Counted from the stretch's first letter, positions 24,226 to 35,294 are shown. The stretch is DNA of 64,000 nt from JAXGXJ01 sp963829545 (GCA_963829545.1 CAWHIX010000013.1:62001-126000), one strand, 5' to 3'. Numbers and translations: made by a program. Notes: generated from the letters alone by a model not told the origin.

Positions 24226-25606
24226 TGCGCCTGCAGGCGGGTTACGCCAGCAACGTGGGTCTGGTGCGGCAGACCAACGAGGACTCCTATCTCCTGCGCT
24301 GGGGTCTGTACGCCGTCTGCGACGGTATGGGAGGTGCGCGCGCAGGCGAGATCGCCTCGGAGATGGCCTGCCGGGGACTGCTCGAAGTCGATCCCCTGAC
24401 CGCCGACGGGCCGGCCTTGGTCGAGGCTGTGAAAGAGATCAACCGGGCCATTGCGGAACGCAGTGGGCAGGATACGAGTCTTCTCGGCATGGGTACCACG
24501 CTGACGGCGGCTCTCGCGGGCCCGGACAAGATCACGCTCGTACATGTGGGAGATTCGCGCGCCTACCTGCTGCACGAGGGCAGGCTTCGCCAGCTCACCG
24601 AGGATCATTCCTGGGTGGCCGAGATGATCCGTCGGGGCGAACTCACCCCGACCGAGGCGGCTATCCACCCGCACCGCAGCGTTATAACCAAGGCGCTGGG
24701 AACCGAGCGGGAACTCTCTCCCGACCTGGTCGAGACGGAGGTCCGGCCGGGCGACCGCCTGATGCTGTGCAGCGACGGTCTCACGGGCATGGTCTTCGAC
24801 CCTGAGATCGAAGAGGCTTTGAACCAGGACCTGGGAGCTCAGGAGGCGGCCGACTTTCTGGCGGCGGCTGCTCTTGCCGCCGGCGGCGAGGACAACGTCA
24901 CCGTGATCGTGGTGGATGTCCACGCAGACGCCGAGGGGGACCTTCCTGTCATCGCCGACGTCGCCGAGCCGGAGGGGGCGCCGGGAGCGGCGCCCGAGCT
25001 CCCAGCCGGCTCCGGGAAGCGGCGTCGAGCCGCAAGGGGCGCCGGAGCCACCGGCGGACGTCTATGACGACGAGATCATCCTCGGTCCCGCTCGACCGAA
25101 CCGTAGCCGGCGGATCGCCGGCGGCGACTCACCCGCACAGGGGAGTCCGCGCCGCTGCCCGGGAAAGGCTGGGCGGACGCCTGGGGGGGCGATCCCCTCA
25201 TCCGGGTGGTGCTGACCCTGCGCCAGCGGCAGGGTCGCTTCCCGTGCCGGGAAGCCTTCCCGCTGCCGCGGCGCCGGCGGAGCCCCAGGCTCAGCCCCGC
25301 AGGAATTCACGCCGGCGGTGGTTCGTTGTCACCGTCATCGTCCTCGTGGTGCTCATCGTCGCTGTCGCCGGCTTCTCCATCTTCAACTCCGCCGTCTATT
25401 ACGTGGGGACATATGAGGGCTCGGTGGCCCTCTTCAACGGGCTGCCGGGCAGCATCCTCGGCATCGAACTGTCCTCGGTGGTCGAGCAGGCGACGGTGGC
25501 GTACGCGTCGCTTCCCTCTTACGTGCAGGCGCGGATAGACACCCACGAGCTGACGACCAAGGAGGAAGGACAGAACTACCTCCGTTCCTTGAGCGCGGTG
25601 CAGTGA
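24225..25606 (+). CDS. pstP: PP2C-family Ser/Thr phosphatase (PstP), frameshifted in the linker
   Basis: The N-terminal PP2C domain (about 1-235) has N-E-D-S-Y, V-C-D-G-M-G-G, V-G-D-S-R-A, S-D-G-L-T-G and G-E-D-N-V-T, all the metal-binding motifs. After a Pro/Ala/Gly-rich linker a membrane helix (W-F-V-V-T-V-I-V-L-V-V-L-I-V) and an outer domain of about 80 residues follow in other frames, so one or two shifts lie between about 24990 and 25200. The assembled length of about 460 residues fits PstP. It reverses phosphorylation by the kinases of this cluster. Its stop overlaps the ftsW GTG. Confidence 0.85.
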
Positions 25607-26953
25607 AGACCAGCAACCGCGAACTGCTCTTCCTCATCCCGGCCCTGGTCCTGACGACTCTGGGGTTCGCTCTCGTCTACACGACAAAGTCCTCCGTGCT
25701 CACCTGGTCGTCGCTCCTCTACGGCGGGGTGTTCTTGGCGCTCTTCGCCATCGCCCATGTCGGGCGGCGAGTGCTGGTCCCCTACGCGGATCCCTATCTC
25801 CTGCCCGTCACGGCTCTGCTGTCGACCCTGGGCATCCTGGTGATCTTCCGCCTCGACGAGCAGCTCGCACGCCAGCAGTCCATCTGGCTGGTCGTGGGTC
25901 TGGCGGCGTTCCTCCTCACCCTGGTGTTCGTGCGCAGGTTGGAGTGGCTGCGCGAGTACCGCTACCTCATCGGCATCGCCGGTATCCTCCTTCTCCTGCT
26001 GACCGCCGGCCTGGGGCGGGAGATCAACGGCGCCCGTCTGTGGATCGTCCTGGGGCCGGTACGCTTCCAGCCGGCCGAGTTCGGCAAGATCCTCTTGGTG
26101 GTCTTCTTCGCCGCCTATCTGGTCGACATCCGGGAGGTGCTCACGGTGAGCACGCGGCGGGTGCTGGGCATTCCCCTGCCTCCCCTTCGCTATCTGGCCC
26201 CCCTGCTCACCATCTGGGGCCTGTCCATGATCCTGATGATCTTCATGAAGGACCTGGGCACCAGCCTGCTCTTCTTTGGGGCGCTCCTGGCGATCCTGTA
26301 CGTGGCCACGGGGCGCGCCTTCTACGTTCTGGTAGGCCTTGCCCTCTTCTTTGCCGGAGCGGCGTTGCTTTACTACATCTTCCCCCACGTGCAGACCCGG
26401 GTGGACATCTGGCTCGATCCCTGGCAGGACACGAGCCGGCCGCGGCTATCAGATCGTGCAGTCGCTCTTTGCATTGGCCGCCGGGGGCGTCCTGGGGCGC
26501 GGTCTGGGCCAGGGGTATCTGATCCTGCAGTCGGGCAATACCATCATCCCGGCTCTGGAGACCGACTTCATCTTCTCCGCCATCGGGGAGGAGTTGGGGC
26601 TGATAGGAGCCGTCGGCGTCATCCTCCTCTACCTCATCTTCCTGGGCCGTGGTTTCCGCATCGCGGCTCGGGCACGGGACGACTTCTCCCGTCTCTTGGC
26701 GGCCGGCCTCACCAGCATCTTTGGCCTGCAGGCCTTCCTCATCCTGGGGGGCGTCATCAAGCTCATCCCGCTCACCGGCATCACCCTGCCCTTCGTGAGC
26801 TACGGAGGCAGTTCCATCGTGGCCAACTTCGTGCTGCTGGCCCTGCTGCTGCGCACCAGCGACACCGTCGCGCGGCAGGAGTGGGCGCCCGTGGAGCAGC
26901 TGCGACCCGCTGCGCAGCCCGAGGGCCCGCGGCGTCAGGTTCCGGTCCCGTGA
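25603..26953 (+). CDS. ftsW: SEDS peptidoglycan polymerase FtsW/RodA (frameshift)
   Basis: A polytopic SEDS protein of about 450 residues that polymerises lipid II together with the PBP encoded next. It shows the family segments G-R-E-I-N-G-A-R-L-W-I, F-Q-P-A-E-F-G-K, K-D-L-G-T-S-L-L, then after the shift G-N-T-I-I-P-A-L-E-T-D-F-I-F-S-A-I-G-E-E and P-F-V-S-Y-G-G-S-S. One extra C at 26436-26437 breaks the frame between D-T-S and G-R-G-Y-Q-I-V-Q; skipping it restores the whole protein. The GTG start at 25603 overlaps the pstP stop. Confidence 0.9.
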
Positions 26954-26997
26954 CGCGGCCTGCGTCCGCTCCCGGGCCCGCGGAAGCAGAGGCGTAG

Positions 26998-28395
26998 ATG
27001 GAACGCCCCATCCGCCGCCTCCTTCTCTTCTTCACCATCCTCTTCGTGGCTCTCATCGCGCAACTCACCTACGTTCAGGTGTATGCCGCTTCCAAGTACA
27101 AGGTGCATCCGGCCAACACGCGGGCCATCGAGGAAGAGATGAAGGTGGAGCGCGGCGTGATCACCTCGGCGGATGGGGTGGAACTCGCCGTCAACCGCAA
27201 AGTGGGGCAGTACTTCCTGCGCGAGTACCCGCAAGGGGCCATCGCCTCGCCCTGGCTGGGCTACAACAGCCTCCGGTACGGGCGGGCCGGCATCGAACGG
27301 GTGTACAACGAGGAACTGTCCGGGCAGTCGGGCCTGCTGGGCATCACCAGCTACTGGGACAGGATCCTGGGTCGCGAGCACAGGGGGGCCGACCTCAAAC
27401 TCACCGTCAACATGGTCGTGCAGCGGGTCGCCGCTCAGGCCCTGGGCGACCGGAAGGGCGCTGTCGTGGCTCTCGACCCGCGGACGGGGGCAGTCCTCGC
27501 CATGGTCTCCTATCCCCGCTACGACCCCAATCAGATCGACGAACTCTGGGAGGAGATCACCTCCGACCCGGACAGGCCGCTTATCAATCGGGCCAACTAC
27601 GGCCTCTATCCGCCGGGTTCGGTCTTCAAGATCATCGTGGCCGGCGCCGGTCTGCAGGAGGACGCCGTCGAGCCCGACACGGTCTTCGTGGACACGGGAT
27701 CGGTCATGGCCGGCGGATATGAGGTGAACAACTATGGGGACAGGGTCTACGGTGCGCATACTTTCACCGAGGCCTTCGCCCTCAGCATCAACACCACCTT
27801 TGCCAAGCTCGGCGTGCAGTTGGGCGCCGATACTCTAGCGGCCTACGCGAGCGACTTCGGCTTCGGCGAGACCCCACCTTGGCGGCTTGGCGGCGCCAAG
27901 AGCGTCTTCCCCGATCCGGCGACCATGGACAAGGCCCACGTGGCCCAGGCCTCCATCGGACAGGGGGAGGTTCTTGCCACTCCTCTGCAGATGGCCCTGG
28001 CCGCCGCGGCGGTCGCCAACGAGGGGCAGATCATGAAGCCGTACATCGTGAGCCAGGTGCTCGACTATCACCAGAACGTCCTGGAGCAGACCAAGCCTGG
28101 GGTATGGCTGACGCCGCTCACGGCTGAGACGGCGGCTCAGATGACGGACCTCATGGTGGAGGTGGTGAACAACGGCACGGGAACCGCGGCCGCGATCGCG
28201 GGCGTCCAGGTAGCGGGCAAGACAGGTACCGCGGAAGTCGAGAACGGCGAGCCTCACGCCTGGTTCGCCGCCTTCGCGCCGGCTTCCGACCCGCAGGTGG
28301 TGGTGGCCGTGTTGGTGGAGAACGCCGGCACGGGGGGAACGGTAGCCGCCCCCATAGCCCGGGAGGTCATACTGGCCGCGCTCGGTGTGAGGTAG
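26998..28395 (+). CDS. pbpA: Class B penicillin-binding protein (PbpA-like)
   Basis: A 465-residue transpeptidase with one N-terminal membrane helix (about 10-27). A pedestal domain precedes the catalytic triad motifs P-G-S-V-F-K (SxxK), S-I-N (SxN, in A-L-S-I-N-T-T-F) and A-G-K-T-G-T-A-E (KTG). It cross-links septal or polar peptidoglycan made by the preceding SEDS protein. It is short and lacks PASTA domains, like actinobacterial PbpA. The ATG is preceded by purines 44 bases after ftsW. Confidence 0.93.
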   Translation: MERPIRRLLLFFTILFVALIAQLTYVQVYAASKYKVHPANTRAIEEEMKVERGVITSADGVELAVNRKVGQYFLREYPQGAIASPWLGYNSLRYGRAGIERVYNEELSGQSGLLGITSYWDRILGREHRGADLKLTVNMVVQRVAAQALGDRKGAVVALDPRTGAVLAMVSYPRYDPNQIDELWEEITSDPDRPLINRANYGLYPPGSVFKIIVAGAGLQEDAVEPDTVFVDTGSVMAGGYEVNNYGDRVYGAHTFTEAFALSINTTFAKLGVQLGADTLAAYASDFGFGETPPWRLGGAKSVFPDPATMDKAHVAQASIGQGEVLATPLQMALAAAAVANEGQIMKPYIVSQVLDYHQNVLEQTKPGVWLTPLTAETAAQMTDLMVEVVNNGTGTAAAIAGVQVAGKTGTAEVENGEPHAWFAAFAPASDPQVVVAVLVENAGTGGTVAAPIAREVILAALGVR

Positions 28396-28451
28396 TATTT
28401 CCCGCGCGGAGGACGATAGGCGCCTGAGAGGCGCCGGAGGATGTAACTGAC

Positions 28452-30503
28452 TTGATAGGACGCGTGTTCGACGATCGCTACGAGGTGCTCAGCAAGCTGG
28501 GCAGCGGCGGCATGGCCGATGTGTTCCTCGCCAACGACCGGCTGCTGGACCGTCAGGTAGCCCTCAAGATCCTCTCCAGCCGTTACGCGAACGACGAGCA
28601 GTTCATCGAGCGCTTCCGTCGTGAAGCCAGCAGCGCCGCCAGCCTCAACCACCCCAACATCGTGCAGATCTACGATCGGGGAGAGGCGGAAGGCACCTAC
28701 TACATCGCGATGGAGTATCTCGAGGGCCGCACTCTCAAAGAGATCATCGTCAAGTACGCCCCTCTGGGCCCCGAACTGGTGGTCTCTGTCTCCGTCCAGA
28801 TCCTGGAAGCGCTGCGCTTCGCTCATCGGCGGGACGTCATACACCGCGACATCAAGCCCCAGAACATAATCGTCGACAACGAGGGCCGGGTGAAGGTCAC
28901 CGACTTCGGCATAGCCCGGGCGGGCAGCACGTCGACCATGACCGAAGCGGGCTCTATCCTGGGCACCGCTCACTATCTGTCGCCCGAGCAGGCGCAGGGC
29001 CAGCCGGTCGAGGCCGCTTCTGACCTGTACTCGCTCGGCGTGCTCATGTTCGAGATGGCTACCGGGACCCTGCCCTTCGACGGCGACAATCCGGTGGCGC
29101 TGGCCATGCGTCACGTCCACGACCTGCCGCCGCAACCCCGGACCCTCGTGCCCACCATCCCCGAGAATCTTCAAGCGGTCATCCTCCACGCCTTGGGCAA
29201 GCTTCCCACGGAGCGCTACCTCACGGCGCAACAGTTCCTCGAGGACCTGCGTAGCGTGCAGGAGGGCAAGGAGGTCAAGATTCCCGCCGCCCATGTGGAG
29301 CAGCCCACGCGGGTGATGTCCGCTCCTGCCGCCGCGGTTGCAGGGGCAGCGGCGGGGGCGCAGATGGGGGCTCAGCCCACTCAGGTGCGCCGTCACGACC
29401 CGGGTGCGGTCATGCACGAGCCTCCTCTGCCCAGCGCCTATCACGACGACTACAACCAGCCGCCGCGCCGGCGCGGCGGCGGCATCTGGCCCTGGATCCT
29501 GGTGCTCATACTCATAGTGGCGTTGGGGGCCGGAGCCTATGCCATGCTCTCCAACTGGACCAGCGCCGACACCGAAGACCTGGTCGTGGTGCCTGGCGTC
29601 CTGGGACTGAGCGAAAGCGACGCCACCGAGGCTCTGGACATGTTGGGCTTCGAGATCAAGGTGGAGGGCGAGCAGGCATCTGCGGACGTTGAAGAGGGAC
29701 TCGTCGCTCGTCAGGAGCCGGAGGAGGGGACCAAGCAGACCAGCGGGTCGACGGTCAGTGTGTGGCTCTCCTCGGGAGAGGGCACAGTCGAAGTGCCCAA
29801 CGTCGTGGGCAAGACCCAGGTCGAGGCAACGGGTGAGTTGCTCGCTCTGGGCCTGCAGGTGTTGCCCAAAGAAGAGGCCAGCGCCGATCAGGCTCCGGGC
29901 ACGGTGCTGCGCCAGAACCCGGGGGCCGGCGACGAGGTGAAAGCGGGCGCCGAGGTCACGATCGTGGTGGCGACACAGGCGAACACCGTCCCGGTCCCGC
30001 TTCTCATCGGTCGGAACCAGGAGGCGGCCGTGGCCCTCGTCGAGGGTCTGGGGCTGACCCCCAAGGTCGAGGAGATGGATTCCACCGAGGTTGGTGGGAC
30101 CGTGGTGGACCAGGATCCGGTCGCGGGCCAGCAGGTCGAGCGCGGGGCGGTCGTGACCATCTTCGTGAGCAACGCTCCCGAGGCCACCACGGTGAAGGTC
30201 CCGGCGGTGGTCGGGTTGTCGCGCCAGCAGGCGACGGCCAAGCTGGCCCTCTTTGAACTGGATGCCTACGTGGTCACCGTGGAGACCCCGGACTACGAGC
30301 CGGGGCGGGTGATCGAGCAGGATCCGACTGCGGGTGTGGAGGTCGAGAAGGGCAGCTCGGTCAGGATCAGCGTGGCCGCGGCTCCGCCCTCCACCACCAC
30401 GACCACGTTGCCGCCTACGACGACCACGACGGCGCCGCCGACGACGACCACGCAGCCGCCGACCACGCAGCCGCCGCCCTCGAGCGACACCACGAACTTC
30501 TAG
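28452..30503 (+). CDS. pknB: Ser/Thr protein kinase PknB with four PASTA domains
   Basis: A 683-residue receptor kinase. The kinase domain (about 1-270) has L-G-S-G-G-M-A-D-V, V-A-L-K-I, H-R-D-I-K-P-Q-N and D-F-G. A linker rich in Ala/Gln and a membrane helix (I-W-P-W-I-L-V-L-I-L-I) around 350 follow. Four PASTA repeats begin V-P-G-V-L-G, V-P-N-V-V-G, V-P-L-L-I-G and V-P-A-V-V-G and sense muropeptides outside the cell. The tail is Thr/Pro-rich. The TTG at 28452 is favoured by GGAGGA upstream. A GGCGCC-type hairpin sits in the 56-bp gap after pbpA. Confidence 0.93.
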   Translation: MIGRVFDDRYEVLSKLGSGGMADVFLANDRLLDRQVALKILSSRYANDEQFIERFRREASSAASLNHPNIVQIYDRGEAEGTYYIAMEYLEGRTLKEIIVKYAPLGPELVVSVSVQILEALRFAHRRDVIHRDIKPQNIIVDNEGRVKVTDFGIARAGSTSTMTEAGSILGTAHYLSPEQAQGQPVEAASDLYSLGVLMFEMATGTLPFDGDNPVALAMRHVHDLPPQPRTLVPTIPENLQAVILHALGKLPTERYLTAQQFLEDLRSVQEGKEVKIPAAHVEQPTRVMSAPAAAVAGAAAGAQMGAQPTQVRRHDPGAVMHEPPLPSAYHDDYNQPPRRRGGGIWPWILVLILIVALGAGAYAMLSNWTSADTEDLVVVPGVLGLSESDATEALDMLGFEIKVEGEQASADVEEGLVARQEPEEGTKQTSGSTVSVWLSSGEGTVEVPNVVGKTQVEATGELLALGLQVLPKEEASADQAPGTVLRQNPGAGDEVKAGAEVTIVVATQANTVPVPLLIGRNQEAAVALVEGLGLTPKVEEMDSTEVGGTVVDQDPVAGQQVERGAVVTIFVSNAPEATTVKVPAVVGLSRQQATAKLALFELDAYVVTVETPDYEPGRVIEQDPTAGVEVEKGSSVRISVAAAPPSTTTTTLPPTTTTTAPPTTTTQPPTTQPPPSSDTTNF

Positions 30504-30577
30504 CACGCCGTGAGACCGGGCTCTCTCGAGCTCGGTCCCGTCTTGCCCAGACCACACACCGCGAAGTGAGGTAGACA

Positions 30578-33500
30578 GTGAGGGTAGAGAAGCCCACGTT
30601 CCAAGACGTCCTCCTGGGCCTGCAGGAGTTCTGGGCCAAACAGGGGTGCATCGTCTGGCAGCCGCACCACACCGAAGTGGGGGCGGGTACCTTCAATCCG
30701 GCCACCTTCCTCAAGGTCCTGGGCCCCGATCCCTGGCGTGTCGCGTACGTGGAGCCCTCCATCCGCCCCACCGATGGCCGCTATGGCGAGAACCCCTATC
30801 GTCTGGGGCACTACTATCAGTATCAGGTGATCATCAAGCCCTGCCCCGACGATATCCAGGATCTCTACCTGGCCTCCCTCGAGCACTCTGGGCATCGACC
30901 TCTCCCAGCATGACGTTCGCTTCGTGGAGGACGACTGGGAGTCGCCTACGCTGGGTGCCTGGGGCCTGGGGTGGGAGGTCTGGATCGACGGGATGGAGGC
31001 GACCCAGTTCACCTACTTCCAGCAGGTGGGAGGGATCGATCTCGACCCGCCCAGCGCGGAACTCACCTACGGCACCGAGCGCCTCGCCATGTACCTGCAG
31101 GGCGTCGACAGCGTCTTCGATCTGGAGTGGGTGCCGGGCGTGACCTACGGCGACGTGCACAAGAAGAACGAAGCCGAGTGGTCCGTCTATCACTTCGAGA
31201 CGGCCGATATAGGTATGTTGCAGAAAGCCTTCACCGACTACGAGCGCGAGGGCGAGCGCTGCCTGGAGAAGGGGTTGGTCCGAGCGGCCTACGACTTCGT
31301 CCTCAAGACGTCGCACACCTTCAACGTACTCGACGCCCGGGGGGCCGTAAGCGTGACCGAGCGCACCGGCTATATCGCTCGGGTGCGCAACCTGGCCCGC
31401 AAGGTAGCGGAGGGGTACGTGCAGCAGTTCGGTGATGCGGCTGCGGCTCCTGAGGCTGCGGACGCCGCGACCTCCGAGAGCATGCTCAGCCTCGCCGCGA
31501 CCTCCGAGCTCGCGCGGCCGGACTGGATCTCGCCTGACGATCGGGGGGACCGCGACTTTCTGGTAGAGATCGGCACAGAAGAGATGCCGGCTTCCGCCTG
31601 TCGGGCGGCCATCGACCTGCTGCCCGCCCGGGTGGCGGGGATGTTTGCCGCGGAAGGCATCGAGGTGAAGGCCGAGGACGTGCGGGTGTGGGTATCGCCG
31701 CGCCGCATCGCCGTGAGTATCGCCAACGTGCCCGGAGAACAGGTGCCCCGGGAGATCGTGCAGCGCGGACCGGCCGTCGAAGCGGCCTTCGACGCCGAAG
31801 GCCGCCCCACCAAGGCCGTCGAGGGCTTCGCCCGCGCCAAAGGCGTGAGCGCGGCCGACCTGGAGGTGCGGGAAGAGGCGGGACGGAGCTTCGTCTACTA
31901 CGTGACGCGGAGCGAGAGCCGGGCTACCGCCGCGCTGCTCCCAGAACTGTGCTTGAAGATCGTCCGCGACATGTACTTCCCCAAGAACATGCGCTGGGGA
32001 TACCGGGACCTGCGCTTCTCGCGCCCGGTTCGCTGGTTGGTGGCTCTGTGGGGCGAGGATGTAGTGCCCTTCGGTATCGCCGGCCTCACCTCCGCGCGCT
32101 CCAGCCGGGGACATCGCTGGCTGGGCGGTCCCGTCGACATCGCTCGTCCCGCCGACTATCTGGAGGCCATGAGGGCGCAGGCGGTGATCGCCGACCACGA
32201 AGAGCGGGAGCGTCTGCTCTGGTCGGAACTGGAGAGGATGGCCGCCGCGCGGGGTCTCTCCGTCACCGATCCCAACGGCAAGATGGAAGAGGTCCTCTTC
32301 CTGGTCGAGTGGCCAACTGTGGTGGCGGGCGAGTTCGAGAGCCGGCATCTGGCCCTGCCGCCCGAGGTACTCGTGACGGCCATGCAGTCGCACCAGCGCT
32401 ACTTCCCCCTCGTCGACGCCCAGGGGACCCTGTCCAGCACCTTCCTCTACGTCAGCAACGGCGATCCCGCCTGGAGCACGCAGATCACCGCCGGCAACGA
32501 ACGTGTGCTCGAGGGCAGGATCGAGGACGCGGAGTTCTCCTTCGAGAAGGACAGAGCCACCGGTCTGGAAGACATGGTGGCTCAACTCGGCAAGATCGTG
32601 TTCCACGAAAAGGCCGGCAGCATGAAGGACAAGGCCGACCGGCTGGTGGCTCTCTGTGCCTACCTGGCGGATGTCGTCGGCGTGGCACCCGAGGGACGCG
32701 AGCGGGCCCTGGAGGCGGCCAGGCTGGCCAAGGCCGACCAGGTTTCGATAATGGTGCGCGAGTTCGCCGACCTGGAAGGGGTGATGGGGGAGACCTACGC
32801 CCTCATGGAGGGTCGTGACAAGGAAGTGGCGCAGGCGCTGCGCGAGCAGTTCTTGCCCGACTCGGCCGGCGGAAGCCCGCCGGCCACCGTCACCGGGGCG
32901 CTGTTGGCCACCGCCGAGAAGGTCGACAACATCACCGCCGCCATCGCGTGTGGGGAACCGCCTTCGGGCTCCAAAGACCCGTATGGATTGCGGCGGGCGG
33001 CGGCCGGTATGGTGGCCATCGCGCTGCAGCACGGCTTCCGCTACGACGTCCGGCAGTTGGTCGAGCAGTCCTACAGCGGACTGGAACGCTTCCCCGCTCT
33101 TCTGGGGAGGGAGGCCGTGGTGCCCCAGGCCACCGACTTCATCTTCGAGCGTCTGGTGAAGAGCGTCGTCGACGAGGGGCCTGCTCGTGACACCGTCGAG
33201 GCGGTGCTTCCCACGTCCGGCGACTTCGTCGACCTGCGTACCCGCGCGCTCGCCCTGCAGAGGTTCAGAACAGACGAGCGCTGGGAAGACCTGGTGACCG
33301 TGTTCAGCCGGCCGTCCAACCTGGCCAAGAAGCTGCCCGCCGGGTCGGAAGGTGACGACACGGTCGCGGTGTCGCCCGGACTCTTCGCGCTGGAGGCCGA
33401 GCAGGTTCTGTTCGATATGTGGCGGGAGACTGATGGTGCGGTCGACCGGGCTGTCCAGAGCGAAGACTACGGCGACGCCCTCGCTGCTCTGGCCGGGCTT

Positions 33501-33641
33501 CGCCCGGCCCTCGACCGGTACTTCGACGACGTTCTCGTCATGGCCGAGGACGAAGCGGTGCGTTTCAACCGGCTGCGTCAACTGCGGGCCGTGGCCGAGA
33601 CGGTGCGCAAGGTCGCGCACCTGGACCTGCTACAGGGCTAG
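30578..33641 (+). CDS. glyQS: Glycyl-tRNA synthetase, alpha and beta subunits fused (frameshift near 30886)
   Basis: One polypeptide of about 1020 residues joins the catalytic alpha subunit (starts T-F-Q-D-V-L-L-G-L-Q-E-F-W, with P-H-H-T-E-V-G-A-G-T-F and Y-V-E-P-S-I-R-P-T-D-G-R-Y-G) and the beta subunit (begins D-F-L-V-E-I-G-T-E-E-M-P at about 31556) through a roughly 30-residue Ala-rich linker. After L-A-S-L-E an extra base near 30884-30888 shifts the frame; the next frame continues L-G-I-D-L-S-Q-H-D-V-R-F-V-E-D-D-W. Most bacteria with this enzyme class make the subunits separately, while fused forms are known in chlamydiae and plastids. Start GTG with GTGAGGT upstream. No T-box leader is recognisable. 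Confidence 0.93.
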
Positions 33642-33710
33642 AGCCGCCGGCGCGCCTCGTCGCGTTCGGGTGAGGGCGCCCCAGGGGTTGCCGGCGCCGG
33701 GATGGTGGGG

Positions 33711-33750
33711 GGAAGAAAACGGGGCGGCGCCCTTCGGGCGCCGCCCCGTT
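33711..33750 (-). terminator. Rho-independent terminator of the radical SAM gene
   Basis: A 15-bp perfect stem (33718-33732 with 33736-33750, GGGGCGGCGCCC core) with a 3-base loop. On the minus strand it is followed by GTTTTCTTCC, a T tract in the right place for the minus-strand gene ending at 33819. It also lies after glyQS but has no T tract on that strand. Confidence 0.8.
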
Positions 33751-33818
33751 CACATCTTCGCGTCCCTCCCCGGCCGGCTCTTGTGGGCACGGACCGCCGG
33801 GCAGGTACAGCTTTCCGC

Positions 33819-35294
33819 TTACCGGCTCGCTACCTCTTCGACCAAGTCACCGGCTTCGTCGTCCAACTGGGTCGCGTCGCGGCCGAGTTGCTTGCGATGC
33901 TGGTACTCGGCGTCGGCATTCAGCCAGGCATGCGCCCACGGCATCTCGTTCTCCCAGATAGGGTTGAGCTTGTCGCGAACGCTGGCAGAATAGGCATGCA
34001 GACCAGGCTGCAGTTCGGTGAGGAGCGTCTCCGCTCCGTCGTGTGTGGGGTAAGCGCCGTTGCGCTCCACGGCCCGTTTCATGACGCCTGGATGGTCGAT
34101 GATGGGGCAGGGACGCAGCAGGTTCTTGCCAAAAGGCTGCATCCTGCGCAGATCTTTGAAGAAATCCGAGCAGAGGCAGTCGAGCAAGGGCTTGTCCTTG
34201 ATGTTGTCGGTGGCGAAGTGGGCGAAGATGCAGGGCTCCACGTCACCTTTGTTGTTGATATGGATGTACTTCCTGCCGGCCGACAGGCAACCTCCGGTGA
34301 GGGTGCCGTCGCCCCAGAAGTCGGCTACCAGCAAAGGCTTGGTGTTGCGGATGCGCATGACACCGCGGCGTAGCTGGTCGCGCTGGTCGGGATTGGGCAT
34401 GAGGCTCAGGTCGGGCTCGCGACCGATGGGCATGTAGGCGAAGTACCAGCCGTAGAAGGCGCCCTTCTCGACCATGAGGTCGGCGAAGGCATCGGACGTG
34501 ATCTCGTCGATGTTCTGGCTGGTAGCCGTGGCCGAGAAGGCGAACATGATCCCCCGCTCGCGCAAACGGTCCATGGTAGCCATGATGCGGTCGTACGTAC
34601 CTTCGCCGCGACGGGCGTCGGTGGCTTCCCTGCCGCCCTCGATACTGATGGTAGGGCAGACGTTGCCCAACTCGAGGATGCGGTCGGCGACACGGTCGTT
34701 GATCATCGTGCCGTTCGTGAAGACGAGGAACACCGACTGCGGGTGCCGCTCGATGATGTCGAGCAGGGGCCGGTACACGAAGGGTTCGCCACCCAGCATC
34801 GTATAGACCCGGGAGCCGATCTCCTCGCCCTGGGTGATGATGCTCTCGACTTCCGCCTCGGTCAGGTCGTCCTCGAAGTCGTACTCTGCCGCGTAGCAGC
34901 CCACACACTGCAGGTTGCAGCGCATGGAGGGACTGATCAGGATGGCCGTGGGTGAAGAGATGCCCCGTTCACGCAGGAGAGCCTCGGTATACTCCGGGTC
35001 CCGCATGAAGAAGTTGGCCATCATTCCGGCAACGAAACGCTTACGTACATTAGGATGAAGATGACGAATGTTTTTGAACAGCGTGTTGCCAGGATTGCCG
35101 GGGGCGGTGTAGTTCTTCAACCACTCCGCGATCATCTGCTGCTGCGTCGATTTGGCCGTACGTTTTACGGCCGTGTTGAGACCGCGCATGGCTAGATCGG
35201 AACTGCCTACTACGGTAAGGGCCCCCGATATAAGAGAGGCGGTCCGCTCGTAGTCGCGTCGCTCCCGAGCCTGTGCCATGGATAGCTCGGGCAT
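33819..35294 (-). CDS. Radical SAM protein with SPASM-like C-terminal cysteines
   Basis: A 491-residue protein. The radical SAM motif C-N-L-Q-C-V-G-C uses Cys126, 130 and 133, followed by a G-G-E-P SAM motif. A later region (G-C-L-S-A-G-R-K-Y-I-H-I-N-N-K-G-D-V-E-P-C) resembles the auxiliary-cluster or substrate end of SPASM/twitch proteins. A helical 115-residue N-terminal domain precedes the core. Such proteins modify peptides or small molecules; no precursor peptide or partner is adjacent, so the substrate is unknown. GGAGGTATCT lies before the ATG at 35294. It is divergent from ppdK. Confidence 0.85.
   Translation of the reverse strand: MPELSMAQARERRDYERTASLISGALTVVGSSDLAMRGLNTAVKRTAKSTQQQMIAEWLKNYTAPGNPGNTLFKNIRHLHPNVRKRFVAGMMANFFMRDPEYTEALLRERGISSPTAILISPSMRCNLQCVGCYAAEYDFEDDLTEAEVESIITQGEEIGSRVYTMLGGEPFVYRPLLDIIERHPQSVFLVFTNGTMINDRVADRILELGNVCPTISIEGGREATDARRGEGTYDRIMATMDRLRERGIMFAFSATATSQNIDEITSDAFADLMVEKGAFYGWYFAYMPIGREPDLSLMPNPDQRDQLRRGVMRIRNTKPLLVADFWGDGTLTGGCLSAGRKYIHINNKGDVEPCIFAHFATDNIKDKPLLDCLCSDFFKDLRRMQPFGKNLLRPCPIIDHPGVMKRAVERNGAYPTHDGAETLLTELQPGLHAYSASVRDKLNPIWENEMPWAHAWLNADAEYQHRKQLGRDATQLDDEAGDLVEEVASR

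Noticed and set aside
28254..30557. Very long open frame opposite pknB (minus strand, 767 codons), and similar ones opposite ppdK (35519-38017), glyQS (30834-33620), the sensor kinase (60604-62712) and the binding-protein gene (3078-4670)
   Set aside because: They mirror genuine conserved genes, have His/Arg/Gly-rich nonsense composition and no recognisable domains; high GC makes such antisense frames common.
30504..30577. Glycine T-box leader before glyQS
   Set aside because: The gap is only 74 bases with a small imperfect hairpin and no recognisable T-box or specifier loop.
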